From NCBI RefSeq assembly GCF_900177815.1, contig NZ_FXAZ01000011.1, positions 1-64,000 of the forward strand: DNA of 64,000 nt, read 5' to 3'. The stretch is from Paenibacillus aquistagni. Lineage in GTDB: Bacteria > Bacillota > Bacilli > Paenibacillales > Paenibacillaceae. Positions 55,472 to 64,000 of this stretch are shown in pieces; position 1 is the first letter of the stretch, and each line of letters starts with the position of its first letter. The notes under the pieces are model-generated. The model did no database searches and was not told where the DNA came from. It worked only from the letters and a program-made list of their open reading frames with translations. A program made the translations under genes and the position numbers.

Positions 55472-56241
55472 TTTTTGTAATAGATGTTGGCAATACCAAT
55501 ATTGTACTTGGGCTATATAAAGATGAAACACTCATTCACCATTGGCGCCTTGCGACCAATCGCCAGGCAACGTCGGATGAGTACGGCGTGATGGTTCATA
55601 ATCTGCTCTCGATGGCGCGCTTGTCTGTAGAGGACATTGAAGGCGTCATTATATCTTCTGTCGTACCTCCCATTATTCGTACGATGGAGCAGCTATCTGA
55701 GCAGTATTTGAGTCAGAAGCCGCTGATTGTTGGACCTGGCATCAAGACAGGGCTCAATATTCGTTACGATAACCCGCGGGAGGTTGGTGCGGATCGTATC
55801 GTTAATGCGGTAGCAGCCATAGAGCGCTATGGGATTGGAAGTCCGCTCGTTATTGTCGATTTTGGAACGGCAACGACGTTTGATGTTATTGATGAAAAGG
55901 GAAACTATATGGGAGGGGCTATCGTCCCTGGCATCGGCATCTCCACGGAAGCTTTGTACCAGCGTGCTGCGAAGCTGCCACGCATTGAGCTTACGAAACC
56001 CAAGAGTGTGATTGGGCGCAATACGATCCATTCCATGCAAGCAGGAATCATCTTCGGCTATGCAGGCCAAGTGGACGGCATTGTCGACCGGATTGAACGC
56101 GAGCTCGGGACGAAGCCGCGCGTCATTGCTACAGGAGGCCTGGCGGAGTTGATTGGAACCGAGTCCCGTCGAATCGAGGAGACAAACGCAAACCTGACGC
56201 TGGAAGGGTTATTGTTGATCTATAAACGAAATAAATCGTAA
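55468..56241 (+). CDS. coaX: Type III pantothenate kinase
   Basis: This 257-residue ASKHA-fold kinase catalyses the first step of coenzyme A synthesis. DVGNTN is at residues 6-11, with [11 protein letters not shown] near residue 110, [11 protein letters not shown] near residue 130 and [11 protein letters not shown] near residue 150. The start is GTG 55468 behind AAAGGAG (11 nt) and overlaps the nadC stop. In B. subtilis coaX (yacB) follows ftsH directly; here the nad genes stand between them. Confidence 0.95.
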   Translation: MIFVIDVGNTNIVLGLYKDETLIHHWRLATNRQATSDEYGVMVHNLLSMARLSVEDIEGVIISSVVPPIIRTMEQLSEQYLSQKPLIVGPGIKTGLNIRYDNPREVGADRIVNAVAAIERYGIGSPLVIVDFGTATTFDVIDEKGNYMGGAIVPGIGISTEALYQRAAKLPRIELTKPKSVIGRNTIHSMQAGIIFGYAGQVDGIVDRIERELGTKPRVIATGGLAELIGTESRRIEETNANLTLEGLLLIYKRNKS

Positions 56242-56297
56242 CCATTTCTAAAAAAGAACGTCTAATTAATATGGAAGCAATGGGAGGCATATACACC

Positions 56298-57221
56298 ATG
56301 GCAACAGATAACAAAGAGCATCAATCAACGGAAAGAGAGCCTCGGGCGGATATGCTTGTCCGCGGTACAGCAATGGGCGGCCAAGTTCGCGTATTTGCTG
56401 TTCGCACAACGCATCTTGTCGATGAGCTGCAGAAGAGACACCAGAGCTACCCAACAGCTACAGCAGCACTTGGGCGTACCGTAACTGCAGCCGCGATGAT
56501 GGGAGCAATGCTTAAAGGAGAAGAGAAATTAACTGTTCAAGTGAAGGGTGACGGTCCGATCGGGCAAATTATTGCTGATGCCAACGCTCATGGAGAGGTG
56601 CGCGGCTGTGTAACGCATCCTCAGGTTCATCTAGCCAGCAACAATGAAGGCAAGCTGGATGTAGCAGGAGCCGTTGGGCGCGAAGGGTTCATTCACGTGA
56701 CGAAGGATCTCGGCATGAAGGAGCCTTATCATGGAAGTTCTCCGATTATCTCGGGCGAGCTCGGTGAAGACTTCACGTATTACTTTGCCTTATCGGAGCA
56801 GACCCCTTCTGCAGTTGGACTAGGCGTTCTTGTAGATGTGGATAGTTCGGTCATTCACGCCGGAGGGTTTATTATTCAGCTTCTCCCTGGCTTGACGGAT
56901 GATCAGATTACAAAGATCGAACAGTCGCTTAGCAATCTCCCACCGATCACAGCATTGCTTGACCAAGGCTTGGAGCTCGAAGAGCTGCTTGACTGGATTG
57001 TAGAAGATGTGCAAGTCATGGAGCATCTGCCAATTGTATTCCGCTGCCAGTGCTCAAAAGAACGTGTCGAACAAACACTGATCAGTCTTGGAGAAGGGGA
57101 GCTTCAAGCGATGATCGAGGAGGATGGCAAAGCTGAGGTAGTCTGCCATTTTTGCAATGAGACCTATGCTTTTGACCGAGAACAGCTGCAATCTCTTATC
57201 GATCAGATGAATGATAAATAA
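56298..57221 (+). CDS. hslO: Redox-regulated chaperone Hsp33
   Basis: This 307-residue chaperone is activated by oxidation. The C-terminal zinc centre has CQC and CHFC separated by about 33 residues (CXC-Xn-CXXC). The N-terminal ~250 residues match the Hsp33 fold, with ALGRTVTAAAMMGAMLKG and KGDGPIGQIIADANAHGEVRG. GGGAGG lies about 10 nt before the ATG 56298. Position after coaX matches B. subtilis yacC. Confidence 0.96.
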   Translation: MATDNKEHQSTEREPRADMLVRGTAMGGQVRVFAVRTTHLVDELQKRHQSYPTATAALGRTVTAAAMMGAMLKGEEKLTVQVKGDGPIGQIIADANAHGEVRGCVTHPQVHLASNNEGKLDVAGAVGREGFIHVTKDLGMKEPYHGSSPIISGELGEDFTYYFALSEQTPSAVGLGVLVDVDSSVIHAGGFIIQLLPGLTDDQITKIEQSLSNLPPITALLDQGLELEELLDWIVEDVQVMEHLPIVFRCQCSKERVEQTLISLGEGELQAMIEEDGKAEVVCHFCNETYAFDREQLQSLIDQMNDK

Positions 57222-57421
57222 GGAATAATCCGCAAGGATAACGAGACTCGCACATTCGAGAAGCTTGAAGCGGCCAATGGATAGGTTAACAGGTTGCACA
57301 CTTCATTCCATTCGCTTCTGCTGCTTGCTTCCCTCCTAGTCTCGGCCTTACCTATTCAAAGTACGAGAAGAGATAGCGATTAGATGCTCGGGGGAATTCA
57401 CTAACGTAAGGGTTGTACAAG

Positions 57422-58366
57422 ATGACCAAAGAAGTAAAGAGCCTGTGGGGCTGTATCCTCGTACTTTTTATTTGTGTAATCATACTAGGGACGATGTTGA
57501 TTATGGGCGTAGGGCTGCCGCATTCTACATCACTGAATCCAGCACCTGAGTCGAAAGACAGCAAGCCTGTTGCTTCGATTGGAGATCAACTCATCACTCA
57601 TCAAGAGTGGGTTAAGGAGTTGGAGAGGCAATATGGGAGTCTGGTTCTTGATCGCATGCTGTCGAATAAAGCAGTCCAATTGGAAGCTTCCTCACTTGGC
57701 ATTGAGGTGAAGCCAGAAGAGGTCGATGCTGAGCTTCGCAGGCAGATGGTGGGATACGACAGTGTCGAATCCTATTATCAGGCGATGCAAGAACAGCTTG
57801 GCATGGACTCGGAGCAGATCTATATGGAAACGAGGCAGCATCTCCTGCTGGAAAAAGTAGCGACTTATCCGATCCGCTATACGGATGAAGAAGTGGAGGA
57901 GTATGTTGCTAGCCACGTGGAGGACTATGAGCCGTACTTGTCTTATAACCTGTCTCATATCGTGGTTAAGGATGCCACAGCAGCAGAAGAAGCGCTTCAA
58001 TCGTTGGAGGATGGCGTAGCATTCGTGGATGTTGCAGCGAGTATGTCCATAGATGAGTATTCTTCTGATCAAGGAGGAAGCCTTGGCTGGATAGAAGACG
58101 GCGATCCATTCATTGAGAATAACGAGTTGATGGTGGCAAGAAGCCTTACGGTAGGACAATGGTCCGCACCCGTGAAGGTAAAGCAGGGATACGCGATTGT
58201 TTTATTGTCAGGTCGCAAGCAGACACCTGTTGAGGACAGTGCTTCGATTCGTGCAAGGGCCCGCAGGGATATGGCATTATCGGATATCGGCTCCCTGCAT
58301 CAGGTCGAGGAGGTCCTGCGCGAGAAGTATACGGCAAGATTATTAACAGACAAAGAATCCTCATAA
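57422..58366 (+). CDS. yacD: PpiC-type peptidyl-prolyl isomerase, membrane-anchored (YacD-like)
   Basis: This 314-residue protein has an N-terminal uncleaved-type hydrophobic segment (about residues 8-30), a SurA-N-like helical region (about 50-165) and a parvulin domain (about 175-270), with LSHIVVKDATAAEEAL, GGSLGWIEDGDP and VKVKQGYAIVLL. No lipobox cysteine is seen, unlike the PrsA-like protein at 28.2 kb. It is likely an extracytoplasmic folding factor. The ATG 57422 follows AAGGG by about 10 nt. The position before cysK is that of B. subtilis yacD. Confidence 0.87.
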   Translation: MTKEVKSLWGCILVLFICVIILGTMLIMGVGLPHSTSLNPAPESKDSKPVASIGDQLITHQEWVKELERQYGSLVLDRMLSNKAVQLEASSLGIEVKPEEVDAELRRQMVGYDSVESYYQAMQEQLGMDSEQIYMETRQHLLLEKVATYPIRYTDEEVEEYVASHVEDYEPYLSYNLSHIVVKDATAAEEALQSLEDGVAFVDVAASMSIDEYSSDQGGSLGWIEDGDPFIENNELMVARSLTVGQWSAPVKVKQGYAIVLLSGRKQTPVEDSASIRARARRDMALSDIGSLHQVEEVLREKYTARLLTDKESS

Positions 58367-58398
58367 TCTCATTGGTCCTAGATATGACCAGCAAGCAT

Positions 58399-58446
58399 GA
58401 AGCAGCGGAGGGAACGTGTTGATCCTTTTGCTGCTTCCTTCTTTTT
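58399..58446 (+). terminator. Intrinsic terminator after yacD-like gene
   Basis: The stem GAAGCAGC / GCTGCTTC, extended inward by GGAGG / CCTT, is followed by CTTCTTTTT. Confidence 0.85.
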
Positions 58447-58562
58447 ACGTGAAAAAGGCAGGGACTTATCACAAGATGACCTTTTCGAAGATTGAAATTT
58501 CAAGATAAATGCATGGCAACACAAGGATGAAACAAAAGTACCACATTTTTCAAAATGAGCTA

Positions 58563-58591
58563 TTGACGGATGTTATCGGTTTTGCTAAGAT
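58563..58591 (+). promoter_or_regulatory. Sigma-A promoter of cysK
   Basis: TTGACG and TAAGAT are separated by 17 bp, 72 bp upstream of cysK. The leader contains AAT-rich half-sites (near 58600-58632) that might bind CymR, but the match is weak. Confidence 0.75.
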
Positions 58592-58663
58592 AGAAAGTAA
58601 TAAAACCTAGTGAATTAGTCGGAAATATAAAAATGGAAAGCAAACATATGGGAGGGTATCAAC

Positions 58664-59602
58664 ATGGCAAGAATCGTGAATAGTGTGACGGAATTGATCG
58701 GGGATACACCGCTTGTGCGCTTGAATCGCATTGTCCCTGAGGGCAGTGCAGAGATCTATGTTAAGCTTGAGTACCAAAACCCAGGATCGAGCGTAAAGGA
58801 CCGCATTGCATTAAGCATGATCGAAGTAGCAGAGGCTGAAGGAATTCTCAAGCCAGGAGATACCATTGTTGAGCCTACTAGCGGCAATACAGGCATTGGT
58901 CTTGCTATGGTAGCGGCTGCTAAAGGCTACAAGGCTATACTGGTTATGCCAGAGACTATGAGCTTGGAGCGCCGCAATCTGCTGCGCGCATATGGGGCTG
59001 AGCTGGTGCTCACTCCGGGATCTGAGGGAATGAATGGTGCGGTTCGCAAGGCAGAGGAATTGGCGGAAGAGAATCAAAGCTATTTTATTCCTCAGCAGTT
59101 CAAAAACCAAGCTAATGTCAAAATCCACCGTGAGACAACGGGTCCTGAGATTGTAGAAGCGATTAATGGTCTGGATGGCAAGCTGGATGCTTTTATAGCA
59201 GGTATTGGTACAGGCGGGACGATCTCTGGTACGGGCGAAATTTTGAAACAGAACTTCCCTGGCGTCAAAGTTGTTGCTGTAGAGCCTGCAGCATCACCTA
59301 TCCTATCTGGAGGCAAACCTGGTCCTCACAAGATTCAAGGTATCGGCGCCAACTTCATTCCGGATATTTTGAACCAAGAAGTGTATGATCAAATCATTAC
59401 GATCGAGAATGATGACGCCTTTGAAACAGCTCGCCGTGTAGCGAAGGAAGAAGGCTTGCTCGTAGGCATTTCTTCTGGTGCGGCGATTAATGCTGCGCTT
59501 CAAGTGGCAGCTGAGCTTGGTGAAGGCAAGCGTGTCATCGCTGTTGTACCGAGCAATGGCGAGCGCTACTTGAGCACACCTTTGTTTAATTTTGACAATT
59601 AA
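58664..59602 (+). CDS. cysK: Cysteine synthase A
   Basis: This 312-residue PLP enzyme makes cysteine from O-acetylserine and sulfide. The PLP lysine is Lys45 in [10 protein letters not shown]. Further motifs are [13 protein letters not shown] near residue 67, [13 protein letters not shown] near residue 178 and ISSGAA near residue 269. GGGAGGG precedes the ATG. In B. subtilis CysK also forms part of the CymR complex. It has its own promoter and terminator. Confidence 0.97.
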   Translation: MARIVNSVTELIGDTPLVRLNRIVPEGSAEIYVKLEYQNPGSSVKDRIALSMIEVAEAEGILKPGDTIVEPTSGNTGIGLAMVAAAKGYKAILVMPETMSLERRNLLRAYGAELVLTPGSEGMNGAVRKAEELAEENQSYFIPQQFKNQANVKIHRETTGPEIVEAINGLDGKLDAFIAGIGTGGTISGTGEILKQNFPGVKVVAVEPAASPILSGGKPGPHKIQGIGANFIPDILNQEVYDQIITIENDDAFETARRVAKEEGLLVGISSGAAINAALQVAAELGEGKRVIAVVPSNGERYLSTPLFNFDN

Positions 59603-59620
59603 GGATGGATGGAAATCTTC

Positions 59621-59671
59621 AGCCCCTGTGAGACTTTGCGCTTCATGCGAGAGCCTCACAGGGGCTTTTGC
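59621..59671 (+). terminator. Intrinsic terminator of cysK
   Basis: The perfect 12-bp stem AGCCCCTGTGAG / CTCACAGGGGCT is followed by TTTG and a T-rich stretch. Confidence 0.9.
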
Positions 59672-59818
59672 TGGTGTTATTGATGTGTAATCAAGCGCGG
59701 TAAGACAAGGATGTCCTCTAACGATTGATGTTGAGTCTGATTAGCATGGGGCAAATTATATTAGGGGCGCCAGCTGTCATCCATCTTGTTATATTATGGA
59801 ATTAATTGCTGGTATGGA

Positions 59819-59848
59819 TTGACTCTCTCTGTAATTTCGCATTAAATA
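59819..59848 (+). promoter_or_regulatory. Sigma-A promoter of the folate genes
   Basis: TTGACT and TAAATA are separated by 18 bp, about 78 bp before pabC. The rest of the 324-bp gap after the cysK terminator holds no gene or further element I recognise. Confidence 0.6.
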
Positions 59849-59926
59849 TAGAAGTATTCCTTTTTACGGACAAGATCGTATATCAATAGAGGATCATATT
59901 CCGATATAGAGGCGAGCGTGATATGA

Positions 59927-60832
59927 ATGGCCATGATAGGCTGGAATGGAACTTTATTGACGGATAAGGATGCTGTGATTCCGGTAGGGGATCACGGCTT
60001 TTTGTACGGACTTAGTTTGTTTGAAACGATGCGCACGTATAAGGGTCAGCCCTTTCGATTAGAGCAGCATCTGGAGCGGCTGCATGAAGGATGCCGTGCC
60101 TTAGGCATTAAGCTGAGTTTAGAGGCCGAGCCGCTAAGGATGCATATTCAAGAAGTGATGCACGCCAACAGGCTTGAAGAAGCCTACATTCGGCTTACTG
60201 TGAGTGCAGGCGAGCAAGGCGTAGGACTGCCGACAGGGGATTATTTGGCGCCTACGGTGATTGTGCTGGCCAAGCCGCTTCCTGATCTCCCCTCCTCCCT
60301 GTACGAACAAGGCAAGCCGCTGCAGCTGCTGAGGATAAGACGCAACACGCCTGAAGGAGAAATCCGGTTCAAGTCAGGCCATTATATGAATAATATTTTG
60401 GCGAAGCGAGAGCTTATGCAGTATGAATCAGCTAAGCTTGGAGCAGAAGGGCTGCTTTTCACGGCGGAGGGAGATGCAGCAGAGGGAATCGTCAGTAATA
60501 TCTTTGCGATATCTGAACATACACTTTTTACGCCTCCGATCCATACAGGCATTCTTCCCGGAATTACGAGAGCCGTCACGATCGAGATTGCAAAGCAGCT
60601 GGGCATCCCTGTTGTAGAGCGAACATTCGGAAGAGAGATGCTGCTGCATGAATGTGATGAGCTGTTCATCACGACTTCCGTTCAGGAGCTCGTCCCGATT
60701 ACAGCAGTATGGGATGAAGCCAATCATCTCGTACAAGTGGGGAGCGGCAAGGCGGGACCATTAACGATCCGCTTGCTTGAAGCCTACCGATCGATTGCTT
60801 GGAAAGAAGCACAAGTGGATGAGAATAGGTAG
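59927..60832 (+). CDS. pabC: 4-amino-4-deoxychorismate lyase
   Basis: This 301-residue fold-type IV PLP enzyme releases pyruvate and p-aminobenzoate. The N terminus MIGWNGTLLTDKDAVIPVGDHGFLYGLSLFETMRTY and the cofactor lysine in IRFKSGHYMNN near residue 149 are seen; EGIVSNIF and LPGITRA are family motifs. Its place before folP supports PabC over D-amino-acid or branched-chain transaminases of the same fold. pabB and pabA, which precede it in B. subtilis, are not in this window. The start may be ATG 59927 or 59933. Confidence 0.88.
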   Translation: MAMIGWNGTLLTDKDAVIPVGDHGFLYGLSLFETMRTYKGQPFRLEQHLERLHEGCRALGIKLSLEAEPLRMHIQEVMHANRLEEAYIRLTVSAGEQGVGLPTGDYLAPTVIVLAKPLPDLPSSLYEQGKPLQLLRIRRNTPEGEIRFKSGHYMNNILAKRELMQYESAKLGAEGLLFTAEGDAAEGIVSNIFAISEHTLFTPPIHTGILPGITRAVTIEIAKQLGIPVVERTFGREMLLHECDELFITTSVQELVPITAVWDEANHLVQVGSGKAGPLTIRLLEAYRSIAWKEAQVDENR

Positions 60833-60856
60833 TTGTGTAAGGAAAGGGGTATTGGA

Positions 60857-61723
60857 ATGCTTGCACCAACCATATATATTCGGAACTATCAATGGAACGA
60901 AGCAGCTGTTCAACTGGGACACGACACGCTTGTGATGGGGATTGTGAATGTTACACCGGATTCTTTCTCTGATGGAGGAAAGTATCAGCATGTGGAAGCG
61001 GCTGTCGCTCATGCGAGAGAGCTTGTGGCAGATGGAGCTCATATCCTTGATATTGGCGGCGAATCGACTCGCCCTGGTCATGCTCCTGTAGCTGAGGAAG
61101 AAGAGCTGCGCAGGGTGATCCCTGTTATTCAGGCTATTCATGAAGATATGCCGCATATCCCGTTGTCCATTGATACGTATAAGTCCAATGTCGCGAGGCA
61201 AGCCCTACAGGCAGGGGCCCATATTATTAATGATGTATGGGGCGGCAAGCGGGACCCTCATATTCTGCAGGTTGCAGTCGACTATCAATGCCCGATCATT
61301 CTCATGCATAACCGCGAGTCAACAAATTATGAGGATTATATCTCAGATGTGCTTCAAGATCTCCAGGATGTTGTCGAATCAGCAATTGCCGCGGGAATCT
61401 CCAAAGATCTAATCTGGCTGGATCCTGGAATAGGCTTTGCGAAGACGGGAGCGGACAATCTTAAGCTTATGCACCATCTGGACGAACTGGTTGCGCTTGG
61501 GTATCCCGTGCTGCTTGGCACTTCCCGCAAGCGATTCATTCGTGATGTGCTGGAACTGCCTGTGGATGATGTTGTAGAGGGAACGGCAGCAACGGTGTCG
61601 CTAGGCATTGCACAGGGCTGCCAGATTGTTCGTGTTCATGATGTAAAGGCGATTGCACGAACGGCAAAGATGATGGATGCCATGCTCGATAAAAACATCG
61701 CTGCTCCTTCATCTCATTGTTAA
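60857..61723 (+). CDS. folP: Dihydropteroate synthase
   Basis: This 288-residue enzyme condenses p-aminobenzoate with dihydropterin pyrophosphate and is the sulfonamide target. Motifs are GIVNVTPDSFSDGGKY near residue 29, DIGGESTRPG near residue 68, NDVWGG near residue 122, LDPGIGFAKTG near residue 202 and GTSRKRF near residue 226. The ATG 60857 has GGAAAGGGG 7 nt upstream. The gene order pabC-folP-folB-folK follows B. subtilis. Confidence 0.96.
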   Translation: MLAPTIYIRNYQWNEAAVQLGHDTLVMGIVNVTPDSFSDGGKYQHVEAAVAHARELVADGAHILDIGGESTRPGHAPVAEEEELRRVIPVIQAIHEDMPHIPLSIDTYKSNVARQALQAGAHIINDVWGGKRDPHILQVAVDYQCPIILMHNRESTNYEDYISDVLQDLQDVVESAIAAGISKDLIWLDPGIGFAKTGADNLKLMHHLDELVALGYPVLLGTSRKRFIRDVLELPVDDVVEGTAATVSLGIAQGCQIVRVHDVKAIARTAKMMDAMLDKNIAAPSSHC

Positions 61724-61884
61724 CATATTTGAATCTAGATAGCTTGGCATGAATGAGCAGCAGGCAAGTTATATCGTCATGCGTAGATGTTCATGATAAA
61801 ACAAAATAATTTGTCAGAAAATGCCTTCTCTATTGTAGAAGTGCAGATGTTGACATGTTACTATAGCGGAGGGATGTGCTTCGT

Positions 61885-62322
61885 ATGAGCCATTTGCATC
61901 AAGGTATTGCACCTTATCCCAAGACAAAGATAGTAGGATTGGACCGCATGAAGCTTAAGCGCATGTCGTTCTATGGAAAGCATGGTGTGTTTGAGGAGGA
62001 GCGAGTGCTGGGTCAGAGCTGGTATGTCGATTTGGATCTGCAGATTGATATGCAGGCAGCAGGACTTGATGATAATCTTGAACAGTCCATTAATTATGCT
62101 GAGCTTCATGCAGCGGTTAAGCAGATCGTCGAGCAAGAGTCCTATCAACTGGTAGAGACCTTGACAGAGCGCATTGCCTCTATGCTGCTTCATCAGTTCT
62201 CTAGAATTAACGAAGCGACCGTGCGTGTTACGAAGCCGAACCCACCTTTTGATATTCATTTTGACGGCGTAACGATAGAGATGACTCGAGCACGCATGAT
62301 AGAAGGCGAGGAAAGCGAATGA
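61885..62322 (+). CDS. folB: Dihydroneopterin aldolase
   Basis: This ~145-residue enzyme cleaves dihydroneopterin to the 6-hydroxymethyl pterin. The conserved core is MKLKRMSFYGKHGVFEEERVLGQ, NYAELHAAVKQIV and VRVTKPNPPFDIHFDGV. The start is uncertain: ATG 61885 is 11 nt from GGAGGG, while the conserved region begins at an internal ATG about 22 codons later. The first ~20 residues are not conserved. It overlaps folK by 4 nt. Confidence 0.93.
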   Translation: MSHLHQGIAPYPKTKIVGLDRMKLKRMSFYGKHGVFEEERVLGQSWYVDLDLQIDMQAAGLDDNLEQSINYAELHAAVKQIVEQESYQLVETLTERIASMLLHQFSRINEATVRVTKPNPPFDIHFDGVTIEMTRARMIEGEESE

Positions 62323-62858
62323 CGGTTTCACGTACGGCTTATATGGCATTAGGGTCCAATCTGGGCGAGCGGGATCGGTATCTGAGCGAAGCGCTTCATT
62401 TGCTTCAGAATCATCCTCAGATTGAAGTGATTCGAGTCTCTTCTATATATGAGACCGATCCTGTCGGCTATGAGGATCAGCCTGCGTTTTTGAATATGAC
62501 GGCAGCTGTCCGTACAACGCTTGGTCCAGAGGAACTTCTCCAGCTGATGCTTCAGACAGAGCAGCTTCTAGGCCGCGTACGGAATGTTCGCTGGGGTCCA
62601 AGGACGATTGATCTTGATTTGCTATGGATGGAACAACTACATTGGAAGAGTGACAGCCTTCTCCTCCCTCATCCGCGTATGGGGGAACGGCTATTTGTAC
62701 TCGTTCCGCTCTCTGAAATTGTGTTACAATCAGAGACTGAACTGTACGAATTCGTGAAAGAATGCTTGGGCACACTGGAAGGAAAGGAAGGAATTCGACT
62801 GTGGAATCGTCTAGAGTCAACAAGCGAATTCGTGCCTTCCGCAAGCTTCGAGGATTAA
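62319..62858 (+). CDS. folK: 2-amino-4-hydroxy-6-hydroxymethyldihydropteridine diphosphokinase
   Basis: This 179-residue enzyme (HPPK) transfers pyrophosphate to the pterin alcohol. Motifs are AYMALGSNLGERDRYL at residues ~7-22, YETDPVGYEDQPAFLN near residue 44, and RWGPRTIDLDLLWM near residue 91. It starts as ATGA over the folB stop. Its 3' end overlaps yazB by 58 nt in another frame. Confidence 0.95.
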   Translation: MTVSRTAYMALGSNLGERDRYLSEALHLLQNHPQIEVIRVSSIYETDPVGYEDQPAFLNMTAAVRTTLGPEELLQLMLQTEQLLGRVRNVRWGPRTIDLDLLWMEQLHWKSDSLLLPHPRMGERLFVLVPLSEIVLQSETELYEFVKECLGTLEGKEGIRLWNRLESTSEFVPSASFED

Positions 62859-63007
62859 CACAGCTACAGTTAGCGGAGATGACGAATTTGTCGATCACTA
62901 TTATTGGTGAGATAGAAAGAGGCAATCGTGCGGCGGATGACCAAGTGGTCGAACGCATTGCATACGCATTACGCATATCCGTTATTGAACTGGTTGGAGA
63001 AGGATAA
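62801..63007 (+). CDS. yazB: XRE-family helix-turn-helix protein YazB
   Basis: This 68-residue protein is almost entirely one Cro/C1-type HTH domain (KRIRAFRKLRGLTQLQLAEMTNLSITIIGEIERGNR), as in B. subtilis YazB. Regulated genes are unknown. The start is GTG 62801, with AAGGAA about 8 nt upstream, so the gene begins inside folK. The order folK-yazB-dusB is conserved in B. subtilis. Confidence 0.9.
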   Translation: MESSRVNKRIRAFRKLRGLTQLQLAEMTNLSITIIGEIERGNRAADDQVVERIAYALRISVIELVGEG

Positions 63008-63039
63008 ATGAAGGTCAGCAAGAGGAAGGAGTGAACGGG

Positions 63040-64000
63040 ATGCTTAAGATTTCCAATATAGAAATGAAGAATCCGGTCGTGCTTGCACCTATGGCAGGCG
63101 TAACAAATCCGGCATTCCGATTGATTGCAAAGGAATTCGGCTGCGGCTTAGTATGCGCAGAGATGGTAAGTGATAAAGCGTTGGTGCATGGCAACGAGCG
63201 CACACGTGAGATGCTGTTCGTGGATGAGCGGGAGAAGCCGCTCAGCTTGCAGATCTTTGGGGGAGATCGCAAGTCGCTTGTAGAAGCTGCGAAGATTGTC
63301 GACAAGGAATCCAATGCCGATATCATTGATATCAATATGGGCTGCCCTGTACCGAAGGTGACGAAATGTGATGCAGGCGCACGCTGGCTCTTGGACCCGA
63401 ACAAAATATATGAAATGGTATCAGCCGTTGTTGATGCGGTTGATAAGCCTGTCACCGTCAAAATGCGCATCGGCTGGGATGATGACCATATCTATGTGGT
63501 GGACAATGCACTTGCTGTTCAGCGTGCTGGCGGTCAAGCCGTAAGCGTGCATGGACGTACACGCGAGCAATTGTATACAGGAACGGCAGATTGGAGCTAC
63601 ATCAAGCAGGTAAAAGAAGCACTCGACATTCCGGTTATTGGCAATGGCGATGTGTTCACGCCTGAAGATGCTCGCAACATGATGGATACAACAGGCTGCG
63701 ATGGCGTCATGATTGGACGCGGTGCTTTGGGCAATCCGTGGATGTTGTATCGTACGATTGAATATCTTACACACGGCACGCTTCCATCAGACCCATCACC
63801 AGAAGAAAAGATTCGCATTGCCATATTGCATATGGATCGCTTGATCGCTATGCGTGGCGAGCATGTTGCGGTTAAGGAGATGCGCAAGCACTTGGCTTGG
63901 TACCTGAAAGGCTTGCCTGGCGCAGCTAGAGTAAAGGACCGCATTATGGAGGAATCTCATCGTGATGAAGTGATTCGAATGCTGGAGGAATTGGTGAACG
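63040..64000 (+). CDS. dusB: tRNA-dihydrouridine synthase DusB (truncated by window end)
   Basis: The first 320 residues of an FMN-dependent enzyme that reduces uridines in the tRNA D-loop are present. VLAPMAGVTNPAFRLIAKEFG is near residue 14, and the catalytic Cys102 is in NMGCPVPKV. VSVHGRTREQLYTG and GNGDVFTPEDA lie further on. AAGGAG precedes the ATG by 8 nt. The C terminus and stop codon lie beyond the window. It corresponds to B. subtilis yacF. Confidence 0.94.
   Translation, partial: MLKISNIEMKNPVVLAPMAGVTNPAFRLIAKEFGCGLVCAEMVSDKALVHGNERTREMLFVDEREKPLSLQIFGGDRKSLVEAAKIVDKESNADIIDINMGCPVPKVTKCDAGARWLLDPNKIYEMVSAVVDAVDKPVTVKMRIGWDDDHIYVVDNALAVQRAGGQAVSVHGRTREQLYTGTADWSYIKQVKEALDIPVIGNGDVFTPEDARNMMDTTGCDGVMIGRGALGNPWMLYRTIEYLTHGTLPSDPSPEEKIRIAILHMDRLIAMRGEHVAVKEMRKHLAWYLKGLPGAARVKDRIMEESHRDEVIRMLEELVN

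Noticed and set aside
54710-55531. Open frame of 273 codons on the minus strand opposite nadC
   Set aside because: Shadow of nadC, with no ribosome binding site or family motif.
58600-58632. CymR operator before cysK
   Set aside because: Only loose similarity to the CymR motif; too degenerate to call by eye.

Overview
The window is a chromosomal segment of an endospore-forming, low-to-moderate GC Bacillales bacterium, most likely Paenibacillus or a close relative. The gene order follows the origin-proximal region of Bacillus subtilis from the 5S end of an rRNA operon through csfB/gin, yaaO, tmk, darA, yaaR, holB, ricT, yabA, rsmI, abrB, tatD, yabE, rnmV, ksgA, yabG, veg, sspF, ispE, purR, ridA, spoVG, glmU, prs, pth, fin, mfd, spoVT, yabM, yabN, rqcP, yabP, yabQ, divIC, yabR, spoIIE, yabS, yabT, tilS, hprT, ftsH, coaX, hslO, yacD, cysK, pabC, folP, folB, folK, yazB and dusB. 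Nearly all genes lie on the plus strand, co-directional with the 5S rRNA. I saw no IS element, prophage, CRISPR array, tRNA or toxin-antitoxin pair.

Layout. 1-2.3 kb: 5S rRNA end, a short-chain dehydrogenase and a membrane protein on the minus strand, then the sigma-G inhibitor gin. 2.4-9.7 kb: YaaO, thymidylate kinase, the c-di-AMP receptor DarA, HolB, RicT, YabA, a tRNA methyltransferase homologue and RsmI. 9.8-12.6 kb: abrB (minus), an HD phosphohydrolase and TatD around a region with several Spo0A boxes. 12.7-16.1 kb: a ydaO-type c-di-AMP riboswitch before a YabE-type cell-wall protein, then RNase M5 and RsmA. 16.1-24.5 kb: YabG, Veg, SspF, IspE, PurR, RidA, SpoVG, GlmU, Prs, Pth and Fin. 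24.6-34.9 kb: Mfd, a PrsA-like foldase, SpoVT, a lipid flippase-like protein, YabN, HU and RqcP. 35.1-38.0 kb: a queC-D-E-F queuosine-precursor cluster behind a preQ1 riboswitch. 38.1-46.5 kb: YabP, YabQ, DivIC, YabR, SpoIIE, YabS, YabT and TilS. 46.6-49.5 kb: HprT and FtsH. 49.7-56.2 kb: nadA, a chemotaxis receptor (minus), nadB-nadC-coaX. 56.3-64 kb: Hsp33, a PpiC-type foldase, CysK, then the folate genes, YazB and a truncated DusB.

The regulatory DNA is rich and often matches what is known for B. subtilis homologues. There is a Spo0A-type spoIIE promoter with a 21-bp spacer, a sigma-H spoVG promoter, a sigma-K-like yabG promoter, sigma-G-like promoters before sspF and spoVT, tandem veg promoters and PurBoxes over the purR promoter. 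Differences from B. subtilis as I recall it include a queuosine cluster and an HU gene inserted into the order, an HD-domain gene where metS is expected, NAD synthesis genes upstream of coaX, and no ctc, yazA, metS, pabB or pabA at their usual places.

I do not see a clearly new multi-gene system. The most interesting items are regulatory or architectural: a Spo0A-box cluster in front of the HD-domain gene, an AbrB with a cysteine-rich tail, HU translationally coupled to the ribosome-rescue factor RqcP, a terminator-like hairpin that contains the yabS ribosome binding site, and an unexplained repeat-bearing 660-bp region before spoVT.
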